A stretch of DNA of 64,000 nucleotides from Anastrepha obliqua. Lineage: Eukaryota > Arthropoda > Insecta > Diptera > Tephritidae. The stretch lies in the NCBI RefSeq assembly GCF_027943255.1, contig NC_072893.1:64264001-64328000 (forward strand), read 5' to 3'. The translations under genes and the position numbers were made by a program. Shown here one piece after another: positions 11,071-21,740 of the stretch (positions are counted from its first letter, which is position 1; each line of letters begins with the position of its first letter). The notes below the pieces were generated by a model. That model saw only the letters and a program-made list of their open reading frames with translations, did not search any database and was not told where the DNA came from.

Positions 11071-11924
11071 GCTTCTTCATCCAGTTTTTAAAAGAGGGAG
11101 TTAACATGCCATTGGGTTTGAGTTTATTATATTATTATTATATTATGTTTTCACGTTTAAAAAATATCTGCATATTAAAATATATTTGCAGTTTTATCTT
11201 AACTCGGATTTATTTTTATAATAAAAATTAATTAAATTTAGAAATAAACTCAATTTTAATTTACTTTCATTATAATACCTAACACTTTTTAAATTTCAAG
11301 TTGCCAAATTATTTTCCACAAATACTACAGTATTTTATCCAGTGCCTCACTTTTACTCAATTACAAATTCGGCACAGCATAAATATTGACACTTAATGAT
11401 ACTGCTTATGCCCAGTTATGGAGTGTCGTCTCCAGCAAATATCAGCATTGGATTTTAGTGCCACAAGTATTTGCCAAAATTAATTATTTATGGGGCATTC
11501 GTTTGCCAGTATAATTATTTGTTTGGTTGGCTGCGCAAATATTATAAATTATGCATTCATTTGGCTTTCTAAATAATCATCAATAAGAACTCTCTTGTGT
11601 TTGTGTATACGAGGGCTACTATTTATATTGAAGTCAAACAATAAGAAATCAGAAGGTTTTCATTGGAAATATCTTTAATAGTTTTCAAAATATTATATTT
11701 CAGGATGTATATAATTAAAATTATTTTTCAAAGCGTTTTCTCCATTCCGCTTCCGAGGCATTTCTTTTTTGGTTGCTATGCATGAAGATAATGGGAAGTG
11801 TTTCAGCTGCATGTGAAAGTCCAGTGACCCATTCAATTTATGTTTTGAGTATACAAAAAGCTACTTTTTTTGTTTGTACGAGGAGAAGCATCAGAAGCCT
11901 TTACCCTGTCAGTGTTGGACTTTA
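11071..11924. other. AT-rich spacer, nothing recognised
   Basis: No supported gene, RNA or repeat partner was found. Confidence 0.5.
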
Positions 11925-12520
11925 AGCCGAACTAAAGCGGTACCGAACTAATCCCTGTGCTACCGTTAAGTAAATCGTCGGGAGACATTAGATTTTGTTG
12001 CAAATTTTTCTAAAACTCGGCTTATTTGTAGGCTTGAGTACGATAAGAATTAAATTGGAAAAAAAGAATTTAAAACAAAAATTTTATAATTTTTAGATTT
12101 TTTCCTAGGCAAAAATTTTAGTACAGAACTTTTTAAAGTAAAATAGATTCGGCTTTTTTTAATATTTATAAGTTTTTTTTTTTTAATTTTTTTCTTTACT
12201 CTGTTTTCTTAGTTTCTTCTTTGTTTTAATTCTTAGGATGAATAATTTTTTTGTCATATTTGAAAAAAGCTTTCTTCGATTTTTTAATAGCTCAGACTTT
12301 GCTCATCAATACCTCACAGTTTCATAGTAGGACTCCCATAACTTTTCGAGTTATTCTCAAAGATGTACAGTACAAATATGTAATGCAAAATACTGCATTA
12401 CCGAAGCGCTAGCATTCGTACTCGTATATTACATTCGTTTGCTAATCGATCGAAGTGTCTTTACGAGCATTCGTAAGCAGCTTTGCGAAAGCTTATCGCA
12501 CAGCTTCAATTTTTTTAGGG
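11925..12520 (+). repeat. Dispersed repeat family A, copy 2
   Basis: Partner of 1390-2160. Shared landmarks are 'TTTTTCTAAAA' followed by 'TAGGCTTGAGTA', then after T-rich DNA 'TTTCATAGTAGGACTCCCATAA' and 'CGTTTGCTAATCGATCGAAG'. Order and orientation are preserved. The class is unknown. Confidence 0.6.
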
Positions 12521-12599
12521 CACAATAACTGGTTACCGAAGGCCTTCACTAAATTCGTTGTGGTGCGATGAGCATCAGCAAATATAATTGTGGATGTAA

Positions 12600-12665
12600 A
12601 GCGGCGCAAAATTAATCATGCAGTTTGTTTCTGCATAACTTTTTTTACTATATATTTTGTGTTTT
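12600..12665. mobile_element. MITE family M1, solo left end
   Basis: The sequence 'GCGGCGCAAAATTAATCATG' followed by 'GCATAACTTTTTTTACTATATA' matches the left end and subterminal region of the copy at 18021. A matching right end is not evident, so this appears truncated. Confidence 0.6.
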
Positions 12666-13447
12666 AGCGCAAAATTCCAGGAATTTTCCTTGCCAGAATT
12701 ATATAAGTTGCGCTGTAAGTAGTTCCAGTTTTCATCAGGAACAACAACGCATGAACTTTAAATTACATAAAACGCACTCAATTGACAAACTGCTCCAAAT
12801 CAGGTTTTATTAAAAATTGTAAACCTCTTAATTAGAATTTTCAATTAGCAATTAACAAATCAAAGAGGCGAAAGGGCTTATTAAATAAATAGTCACCCTC
12901 GTATGTACATACATATATTATCAAATATATTGAAATTTGCATACCAATGTATTTGATTTGTATGGCTCCTATTTGGCTGGCAAATGCTTGTGACTAAGCA
13001 AAAGTCAATAAACAATTGGGTAACTAAACATATATTCGCAAACATACATATGAATATTATTTGTGTATAATAGATATGTATATTATTATATATTTTGTTA
13101 GTGCAAAGAAGCACAAATAGTGCGTTGGGAATTTAGTTTTCCAGAGCTTAGTTAATTTTTGTTAGCAACTGTATTAGTATTCAGAAGAATTATGTGGTAT
13201 TTATGTATGTATATAACTATAATATGTTTGCCTTTATGAGCATAACAGCAGCTATCGTGCTCGTTTTTAAAACGCAGCGAGTTTTTAATATTTTTGAACT
13301 TATATAAGAGACTGTTCCAAAGGCGAATAGCGAGAACAAAAATTGGCGTTCCGATATTGATGGCTTAAAGCTAGCGTGTAAGAGCTGAGGTGATCTGATT
13401 GACTTGGAATGATGTAGTCTATGCCTCAGATAAAATTTGTACAAACG
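12666..13447. other. AT-rich spacer, nothing recognised
   Basis: No gene is supported and the short open frames on both strands are unremarkable. Confidence 0.5.
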
Positions 13448-13695
13448 GGAACAGCTTTCCTAAAATGGGAACAGTTTCCATGAACTGGGAACAGTTTTCA
13501 TAAGCTGGGAACAGTTCCCATAAACTGGGAACAGTTTTCATAAGCTGTGAACAGTTTCCATAAAGTGGGAACAATTTTCATAAGCTGTGAACAGTTTCCA
13601 TAAACTGGGAACAGTTTTCATAAGCTGTGAACAGTTTCCATAAACTGGGAACAGTTTTCATTAGCTGTGAACAGTTTCCATAAGCTGGGAACAGG
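13448..13695 (+). repeat. 20-bp minisatellite, about 12.4 copies
   Basis: Twelve consecutive 20-bp units of the form GGGAACAGTTTCCATAAACT, with no length variation, plus a partial unit. In the second half units alternate between a 'GGGAACAGTTTTCATAAGCT' type and a 'GTGAACAGTTTCC...' type, giving a 40-bp higher-order period. Scattered half-copies, some inverted, occur at 14185-14250. Confidence 0.95.
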
Positions 13696-13765
13696 TTACC
13701 CCATGCTGTAAACTATTATCAGTGTATTTAACTAGCTAGGTTCGTTTGACATCAATATTTAGTGT

Positions 13766-14035
13766 AACATACGTACGTAGCCGAATGGGTTGGTATGTGA
13801 CTACCATTTGGAAGTGCGTAGGTTCGAATCTCCGTAGATGGAACTCCAAATTGAAAGAGGAAGTTTTTTTTAGTAGATGTCAGGTGGGCATGGCAAATCT
13901 TCGAGTGTATTTTTAACATGAAAACCTCCTCATAAAAACCATTTGCCGTTCGGAGTCGGCTTAAAACTGTAGGTTCTTCTATATAGGAGGAGGAGCTTGG
14001 CCATACACCCAAAAAAAGCGCCAATTATATGCTCA
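13766..14035 (+). mobile_element. tRNA-derived SINE, copy 1 (full length)
   Basis: The head is tRNA-like: an A-box-like 'GTAGCCGAATGGGTTGG' and a B-box 'GGTTCGAATCT' about 45 nt later, as in class II (Ser/Leu-type) tRNAs. The body contains 'CGAGTGTATTTT', 'CTCCTCATAAAAA', 'GCCGTTCGGAGTCGGCTTAA', 'GTAGGT' and 'ATAGGAGGAGGAGCT', ending near 'GCGCCAATTAT'. Flanks 13754-13775 and 14036-14056 resemble each other (ATATTTA...ACATA.GTA) and may be a diverged target-site duplication. Confidence 0.85.
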
Positions 14036-14241
14036 GATATTTATAATACATATGTAGTAAAGCACATCAGTTTTAATACATTTGCAGAAGGCACAGAATA
14101 ACGTCGACGTCAGGACGATTGTGCTCAGAACGTAGGTGACATAGAATAAAATTGCTGAAATGAAAATATTTCACTTTTTACAAACGGGAGCAGTTTTTAT
14201 AAATTGAGAAGAGTTTTAAAATCTGTTCCCAGTTTATAAAA
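14036..14241. other. Spacer with scattered minisatellite half-units
   Basis: Contains forward and inverted GGGA.CAGTTT-type pieces at 14185-14250, related to the array at 13448. Nothing else was seen. Confidence 0.5.
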
Positions 14242-14454
14242 ACTGTTCCCACCATTCTTATTGTATATTCTATATTCTATTCTTATTGCATATAACTGGT
14301 TTTAATGTAAAAAACTAGAAATGAATGTACCTAATAGGAATTTTTGAACTGAGAAGACTGTTCCCACCATTCTTATTGTATATTCTATATTCTATTCTTA
14401 TTGCATATAACTGGTTTTAATGTAAAAAACTAGAAATGAATGTACCTAATAGGG
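14242..14454 (+). repeat. Direct duplication, 98-bp copies at 115-bp spacing
   Basis: 14242-14339 and 14357-14454 appear identical ('ACTGTTCCCACCATTCTTAT' through 'GAATGTACCTAATAGG'). The copies begin with the minisatellite-like 'CTGTTCCC', suggesting those half-units mediated the duplication. Confidence 0.9.
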
Positions 14455-14974
14455 AACTGAGAAGAGTTCTCGTAAAATCAGTTTCCAGGTAAAACTAGGG
14501 TTACATTGTATAAATGACTAGTGTGATACGCTTATTGCTTTGAATGATAAATTATTTATAAACCAATTCTGCTTTTCATGTCATATTTATATTCGCAAAA
14601 GGTTTTTGCAGGGAAAAAATTTTAACATCTCACAATATATCATTTTTCTCAAAAACAACTGAATTTTGTAAGCATTTTTAAATTCTTCGTTAATTCCGTT
14701 TTGTTGCTGATGCAATACCTTCTTCTTTCGTTTGTAAAGCTAATAGTTTTTATTATTTTTGTTGTACTTTGTTCAATTTAAAAATTTGCATTCAAGTGAT
14801 TTTTGTAAATTTTAAGTCAGAAAGAAAATTTTTATATTCTACCCTTTTTTATCTTTTGTGTATTGTTGAATTTTTGTTACTATATAAAGTCAATTTTTTT
14901 TTAAATTAAAAATGTTCGTTATTCTATATTAGTAAATTTTGCGAAGCATTGAATTCTTTTCATTATATAAATCA

Positions 14975-15673
14975 GACCTGGTCTATGAAAAGGTACCTTA
15001 CGTGTCAAAAAATCATTTTTCACTTTTTTATTGATTCGAATAGTGTGTGAAAGTCTCTTTAAAATGGTGCAAACCAGAAAGTCATAATTTGTTTAAAAGT
15101 TTGTTAAAAGTAAAAAAAGGAAAAGTACAAATACGATGCCATGATACAAATTAGAATAACGAAGACAATAATTTGTGCAAATTAAAAACTGAACCATTCC
15201 TGGACAGTCTGAGGTGTAATGAATACGATACTGAAGTCTGATCTCAAAAAATTTTTTGATACAAATTAGAATAACGAAGACAATAATTTGTGCAAATTAA
15301 AAACTGAACCATTCCTGGACAGTCTGAGGTGTAATGAATACGATACTGAAGTCTGATCTCAAAAAATTTTTGTCACCGGGTCTTATAAGTTTTTTTTGGC
15401 ATGGATGTCGGTACAAAAGCTAACTTATTTTTCAAAACGATTTCTGCGATTTGCATTAAATTTTTCTTATTTATTTATATATAAAAAAAATGTTTTTCAC
15501 TGCTTCTGTGATTTTGTTGATACTGTGATCTATGCTGAAGAAAATAAGCCAAACCGAATTGAAAAATATTAATATTTAAAAAAGTTACAACGGTTTTTAG
15601 AAGTTTAAACTTTAACTGCTGTTTTCTCGAAAACTTGTTTTCGCACGTAAGGTACCTTTTCATAGACCAGGTC
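14975..15673. mobile_element. Non-autonomous element with perfect 30-bp TIRs
   Basis: 14975-15004 and 15644-15673 are exact reverse complements, beginning GACCTGGTCTATGAAAAG and ending at TTACGTG. The interior (about 640 bp) has no transposase frame. It contains a 115-bp tandem duplication. It lies inside the T-rich 84-bp array. No clear target-site duplication was found, so the superfamily is unknown. Confidence 0.85.
15143..15370 (+). repeat. Tandem duplication, 115-bp unit
   Basis: 15143-15257 is repeated from 15258. Both contain 'GATACAAATTAGAATAACGA', 'ACCATTCCTGGACAGTCTGA' and 'ATACTGAAGTCTGATCTCAA' with no difference seen by eye, so the duplication looks recent. Confidence 0.95.
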
Positions 15674-16661
15674 ACAAATAATTTTTTTTTTTTTGTAATT
15701 AATAATTTCCGTTACTCGAATTTTTTACTTTTTACGAACTGTTGATTTTTTTTATTATGTAAAGTAAAATTTTTTTGTGAAGCATTGAATTCTTTTCATT
15801 ATATATTTAAATACTTTTGTTTTTAATAATATAAATAAGTTTCATTATTTATTGTTTTAAATCTTTTTTGAAGTGTTGAATTTTTTTGTTTACATAAATT
15901 TAAAAATTTTGTTTTTCATTAAAAATTTATTCTATTTTTTTCATCTGTTCTGACCTATTAATTTTTTTCTAAGTATAAAAATTATATTTTTTTTGTTTGA
16001 ATTAATAGTTTTCATTATTCCATTTTTTTAATTTTTGTGAACTGTTGAATTTTTTTGTATTAAATAAATTCAATTTTTTTTTATTTAAATATTTCAGTAC
16101 TCTATTTTTCATCTTTTCTAAACTGTTAAATTTTTTCTAAATATAAGAAATTTCTAATTGCTTCTAATTAATAGTTTTCATTATTCTAATGTATTTTTTT
16201 AACTTTTGTGATCGGTTGAATTTTTTGTTTTTTATAAATCTAACATTTTTTTCAATTCATAGTTTTCATTCTTGGTTTTTTGTAAACTGTTTATTTTTTT
16301 ATTATACAATATGTTTGTAATTTTTTTAATTTATAACTTTCATTACTCCATATTTCATCTTTTCTGAACTGTTTATTTTTTTTTTTTATGTATAAAGATT
16401 GTATTTGATTTTATTAAACATTTTCATTATTCTATTTTTTATTACTTTTGGAAACTGTTAAATTTTTTAAGTATAATATATAAATAAAAATTTTATTTTT
16501 AATAACTAATTTTCATTATTCTACCTCCTTTATGTTATGTGAACTTTAAAATTTTTTTAATTATACAAATTTAAATTTTTTGTTTTTAATTAAGAATTTT
16601 TATATGTATTTTAATTTTTTTTTCTATCGACAGTGTACTAAAAATTAAAGTTGTGGTTTCT

Positions 16662-17407
16662 TTAAGGGGTAACACCACTGTACACGCCTAAAATAAACAC
16701 GATTTTTAAAGAATTTTTTTTGTATAGAAGGAAAGGGGAAACAATCACTCTGATTTGGGAAGTTATTACTTATATACTAAAATACAAAACTACAAAGTTT
16801 GATCGAAAAATTTTACAAAATGGCGGCATTGGAGACATTTTTGTAATGTGGTTTCTCTTGAAGGAGCTCCGCGGCACGCAGCACAGAGGGTGCAAATTTT
16901 AATCTGGAACAAAGAAACATTTTTTTTCTTAATCTAGATAAGAATAGCTAGAGAAACACGTAGGGGATTTAAAAAATATTTATTTTTGTGGAATTAGCAA
17001 GCATTTGAAGGAAAAAACTCTATTTTGGACTAAAAAAACGGCACTTAAATAATTATAACAATCGTTTAAATTAATCTATCGAAAATCCCCTACGCTCTTC
17101 TCTTAAGAAGGTTATTATACAGACGTAGTGAAAAACCTGATTAAAAATATTTAAAATTGTTTGAGTTAAGCTGCGTGCCAATTTCAGAAAACGTGTTTTG
17201 AGAAAAACGCGTTTAAAGTTTGGGAATTTGGAGAAGTCGTTAGGTAGCAGTCACTAACGCTTGGTTAAAAGCTTAAAATATTTATGAAATAGACTTCGGT
17301 AACGTATAAAACTTTTTGTTCTGTATTTTAAAAGGTTCAACGAATTGTTTAAGCTTATAAAAAAAAAATCAATTTTTTGAAATTTCTACAGTGGTGTTAC
17401 CCCTTAA
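16662..17407. mobile_element. TTAA-flanked MITE with 21-bp perfect TIRs
   Basis: 16662-16682 and 17387-17407 are perfect inverted repeats (TTAAGGGGTAACACCACTG...). Each includes a terminal TTAA, the target duplicated by piggyBac-type and some other transposases. Only a short chance frame (16720-16902) occurs in the 746-bp element. Subterminal 'GAGAAAAACGCGTTTAAAGTT' recurs in the TTAA elements in the rugose intron (near 32660 and 36515), so the families are related. Confidence 0.9.
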
Positions 17408-18020
17408 TCAGTTATTCGAAGTTTTAAAATTTTACTAATTTTTCAACTCACTCAATCCTTTCTCAAAGTCACAAAAAAAATTACAACGCGCTAAAAAAAG
17501 TTGGAAATAAGTTACAGTTTCATTATAAGTCCATACTTTTCATTTACTAGAATTGCCCATACACACAAATTTTTCTGTACCATGTAATACATGCAAACAT
17601 ATACTACGTAGATATTCCTGTGCCAAAAAACATAGAAATAATTAAAGGTTATGGTAACTGTAATTCCTGTATACACAACGAAAAACGTACTTTCCGGAGA
17701 GTTAACTTGTTTGTACATAAATTTACACATAAATACCTATGAATGGAATGGATAGTGCGTCAGCTGCCCTCTATACCCTCAGTCATCCACGTCAAATGGC
17801 CTAACCGCAGTAAACTAAAAATATTCGGCCACTCCAAAATTTTACTTTGCTACTAACATTCTTGAAAACATTCTGAAAATCACTGTTGGCATTCTGGCTA
17901 ATTTCGGTTTGCGAAACTTGTTTGTGAATGCGTGCATGGTAGTGTGGAATGTGCGTGATTCGCGTTGTTTTGATCGCAGACCACATAACTACATACGTAC
18001 CCACTGCTGAACATTTTATA
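17408..18020. other. AT-rich spacer, nothing recognised
   Basis: No supported gene or repeat. Short minus-strand frames are unremarkable. Confidence 0.5.
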
Positions 18021-18241
18021 CAAGGTGGCGCAAAATGAAGTTTGCAATTTTGTTGCTGAATAACTTTTTTACTATATAAAAAAAAAATTGAGTGATGAAA
18101 ATCTTTAACCTATAACCTTTACGCGCTCCATTCTGTGTTTGTATACTACAGCTGCCTAGTCTCAGATATGTGATTGACGTTCGACGTCTTTTTCAAGAAT
18201 TTTAAATCTACGATGGGATGATTGATTTTGCGCCACCTTGT
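18021..18241. mobile_element. MITE family M1, copy 2
   Basis: Inverted 16-bp ends 'CAAGGTGGCGCAAAAT' at 18021-18036 and 18226-18241 bound a 221-bp non-coding element sharing subterminal sequence with 12600. Non-autonomous. Confidence 0.85.
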
Positions 18242-19326
18242 TCAGATTTGTTGGTTGTATATTTCTGCATATATCCATATAAGTATGTACATAGTAGGAT
18301 TGATTCTTATAACACAAAAGTTACTCGCTGTACATACAAAGTTGAGTATACATTTACATTGGCGGTTGCCACATGCTTTGTATTATACCTAAATGCGAGC
18401 AAGTGTAGACATAAAAAGTAAGTATGTTAATGTAAATATTCAACTAAACAAACATTTGTTAAGAAAGTATTACTTTTGCTTTAACCTCACAAGCACACAA
18501 GCACACAATCACTTCACTTCACTCACATCCCACGCTCTCAACCACATACTCTCTCACGCACCTTACTGTATTCACCTCAACTCACTTTATGTGTATGTAC
18601 TCTCCCACTCCCACTTGCTCTTGCCTAGTATTGCTAAACTACTGTGTATGTATATGTATTACCTCTTATTTATATGTATATGTGTACCCATTTACTCACG
18701 TGCGTGTTGCTATGCCTACCATTGGCACTCCTACCGAATTGGATATTACATTAGTACAAATATGTTTGTATATATGTGTTAGTACATTTCATAGCTCAGA
18801 GTTTAGCAGGCTGACGTGCGTATGACAGTTGACATTTGTCACATGCGTGTTTGCTGCCATCTGTTAAATGCAGCGCATGACACGTCTTTATATATTTGCA
18901 CATATCTCTGCATACATATACAGATGTAGTGTGCTATACATATGTACATATATCTACACGTATTCCACATAGAGCATCACCTAATCTGTTCTATGCATGG
19001 GTGTGCAATTGTATATGTCAACACAGGTTTGCATAAGTGTATTTGACAATTGCGTGCTGATGAATGATGCATCTCAGCTGCGGTTACTAATGCGCCGCTC
19101 TTAAGCGTTGGCTTTGCTAAAGTCAATAGCAACAACACCCACAAAACTCCAACTACAAGTATGGTGTCATTGATTTCTGGGTAGATAAATAATTAATTAC
19201 TGTTATACCTCTGATTGCCATTGGAATAGAGATGCGTAACTGATTTACAATAAAAAAGAAAATGAAAATATTTTAGCATGAAAGAAGCATAGGAGAAGAA
19301 AGTTACTACCGGACTTAAAATATTAA
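18242..19326. other. Low-complexity spacer (CA/CT/TATG-rich)
   Basis: CACTCACATCCC-type and TATGTATATG-type simple sequence at 18480-19020 keeps long chance frames open, for example 18393-18825. Composition rather than selection explains them, and I call no gene. Confidence 0.6.
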
Positions 19327-19327
19327 A

Positions 19328-19427
19328 TAAAGTGTACTCTCTCTTAAGCGGGGGACTGAAAAATGTATCCGCTTATGGGAGACGCCCGCTTAAGAGAGGT
19401 GTCCGTTAGAAGAGACTACACTCTAAT
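19328..19427. mobile_element. Tiny pogo/Tigger-like MITE or solo TIR pair
   Basis: The left end 'AGTGTACTCTCTCTTAAGCG' and the reverse complement of the right end 'AGTGTAGTCTCTTCTAACGG' match, and an inner perfect pair CTCTCTTAAGCGGG / CCCGCTTAAGAGAG lies within. The whole element is about 100 bp. The TIR style is that of pogo/Tigger elements. Confidence 0.6.
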
Positions 19428-19671
19428 TCATCGTTTACAAAATTATTATTAATTCGAGGCTAGTCTCGGAAAGGAAAGTCAATAGTAAGAGCGGGTCATC
19501 GGCTGAATTCTTTCTAAAAAACACTATAAACAACAACGCCCAATATATGAGAATAATTTTTGCTCTGCACCAAAAAGATTTCTTCGGGTTAAATACTCGA
19601 GTGCCTTCATTACGTTTGTGGGCTGAAAATATCATAGTTACGCTCCATTCGCAAGGGGGATTTAACACATG

Positions 19672-20497
19672 ATGTGAAAAGTCCCGAGCCTAATAAAGAA
19701 AACATGTTTTTTGCGGTCAAAATTAGCTTCATTTATCGAGGTAATTTCGCACCAGCACCGCTCTAACATTTCAATACCACCTTTGTAGAACGATTTATGT
19801 TTTGCTTCAAAATAGGTCTCAGTTTTGGTGATAATCTTTTCATTCGAGCGAAATTTCTTACCGGTGATCATGTTTTTAGGCCTGCGAACAGCCAGTAGTC
19901 GCTGGGGGCCAAATCTGGCGACTTTGGTCGATGTGGGATCAATTCGAAGTTCAATCCATGTAGGTTTGCCATTGACTTGTGACCTTCTTGTTTTTAGTCA
20001 ACTATGAGCAAATGCGACACTCCCTTCGAACAGAGGTTTTTCATAGTCAAATGCTAATGCTTTTGATATTTTTACGATATCAGCTATCCTACGTACCTTT
20101 ACTTTTCTTTCATTCAAAAAAATTTAGTGGATTTTTTTTGATGTTTGATGTTTTCTGGTGTTACCGTCTCATTTGGACGCTCACTGCGTTGTGCATCATC
20201 GATGCCTCTACGACCACGTTTGAAGTCAACAAACCAACATTTTGTTATTGTTTCTGATGAAGCGTGTCCCTTTAACACTTTTCAAGCCATTGCTTCGCTT
20301 GAATGATATTTTTTCCTTTCAAGAAGCTGTGTAAAGCACAAAATACTTTTTGATCCATTGTTTTGAAAATAACAAAAGTAGCGTCACTCTTAGCACTGTA
20401 AGTTCGTGACTTGAATATAATATCATGAATCAGTGGTCTGGGGTGAATGCAATAAAAGTACTGCCATCTATGTGATAGACCCGGTACTTTTCAGCCC
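19672..20497 (-). mobile_element. Internally deleted mariner (mauritiana-like) relic
   Basis: The minus strand encodes transposase start 'MDQKVFCALHSFLKGKNIIQ' and 'VTPENIKHQKKSTKFFLNER', then jumps to the far C-terminus 'KNMITGKKFRSNEKIITKTE' and 'YFEAKHKSFYKGGIEMLERC'. The catalytic domain is deleted. The ends GTGAAAAGTCCCGAGCCT and the complement of the right end GGGCTGAAAAGTACCGGGTC resemble imperfect TIRs. Stops and frameshifts confirm decay. Confidence 0.75.
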
Positions 20498-21013
20498 ACG
20501 TGTTATTCTACAAAATCACTACTTTTCTAGCCGTTCCAGATTCCACTATGAACAGCGAGAGTGAAACGGGTGCCATTTCTCATGTTTTTCTAACTTAGTA
20601 GAGTCTTATAAGTGAACAAGTTGAGATTTTTATCCAAACTTCTGCTGAAGCTAGTGCAGGTAATTTCGTATTGATAACATCTACACATACGTTGAGTTTG
20701 AAAAAAAAGTGAAGTGTTCGACGTATAAAGAAAGTGCACAAGACGCGGGCAGCAAATAATGTTCAAAAATCAAAGCGATTTTTAAGTCACTTCGAACTTG
20801 TACAAATTTACTCAAAAATTTAAGGACCTATAAAACTGCATACCCAGAGTTTTTTTCAAAAATTCTGAATAAATAGTTTGATGAAAATTTGTTTAATTCT
20901 TTTGAACTTTTTATAAAGACTGAAACTTTGAGTTATAAATATAACTTTTGTTGTAACTTGTTTGTTATGAACTATAAAGAGTTTTTCAAAATACTCGCCT
21001 TGATGATGTGTTT
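20498..21013. other. Spacer, nothing recognised
   Basis: AT-rich DNA with no supported gene. Confidence 0.5.
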
Positions 21014-21680
21014 TTAGATAAAACATGTAAAAATGTAGGATATTTCAGGCTTATTCACATTGACTTTGCTTTTCAAAAAACTCCACAAAAAGTAGTCTAG
21101 TGGAGTTAGATCGCAGTTTAAGTCACCCTTGCATAAAATTAATGGGCCGCCAACTTCAAAATGCATCGTTTTCCCGTTTTGTGTGACTTGTGGCACCATC
21201 CTGCTGTCTATAGCGATATCCATTAATAGTAACAGCTCTTTCATTTTCATCTTCCACGAAGAATAAGCCCATTATTCCACCAGCCCAAAAACCACACCAA
21301 GCAGTACTTCTTGGTGGGAGTAAAGATTTTTCTGAAATTACCCGATGGTTTTCTTCTCCCCAGGTGTGGCAATTTTGCTTGCTGACAAAAACCATTCTTC
21401 AATTCTTGTGCCAGTTGAATTTTGTAAGGACGTAAGTTAAAATGCTTATTTAGTATTCGCCAAACAGTCGTTTCATGAATGCTAATGGCTAATTGTTGAG
21501 AACGTCGGAATATCGATGTTGAAGCTTGTTCAGCAACACTTTGCGCTACAGCAACGATATTGAGAATATATAGAACGTCCAGCTTTTTGTCTGCCAGTCC
21601 TTTTTCTATTGTCGACAGAAATTGAAATTTTTTCACTAGCCTTTGAATTGTCGTCCTTTGTCATTCGGAGGATTATTTCT
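21014..21680 (-). pseudogene. Mariner-superfamily transposase relic (QDGAT...CDLTPLDYFLW type)
   Basis: Minus-strand fragments in different frames give 'FRRSQQLAISIHETTVWRIL', 'RPYKIQLAQEL', 'KQNCHTWGEEN', 'WCGFWAGGIMGLFF', 'TINGYRYRQQDGATSHT' and 'CDLTPLDYFLWSFLKSK'. These are the DNA-binding linker and catalytic D blocks of the lineage seen nearly whole at 50924-52233. Segments between blocks are deleted and frames are shifted. No TIRs were identified. Confidence 0.8.
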
Positions 21681-21740
21681 TCCAAAAAATCTGCGGTATG
21701 TTGTTTTTAAAGATAGGCATTTTTCATAATACAATATATT

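Larger units (their letters stand above)
14820..16620 (+). repeat. Degenerate T-rich tandem array, period about 84 bp
   Basis: Units contain 'TTTTCATTATTCTATTTTTT', then a 'TTTTGTGAACTGTTGAATTTTT'-like core, then 'TTATATAAA' and T runs. The TTTCATTA block recurs near 16008, 16090, 16174, 16262, 16340, 16427 and 16511, and earlier less regularly. The array is split by the TIR element at 14975-15673: the words 'GAAGCATTGAATTCTTTTCA' occur on both sides. Confidence 0.75.

Noticed and set aside
13766..13850. Possible tRNA gene (A-box and B-box)
   Set aside because: The acceptor stem does not pair and the same sequence continues into a repeated SINE body seen at other sites; it is a SINE head.
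18393..18825. Long plus-strand open frames of 129 and 78 codons
   Set aside because: They lie in CA/CT/TATG simple sequence that lacks stops by composition; no conserved residues or splice context.
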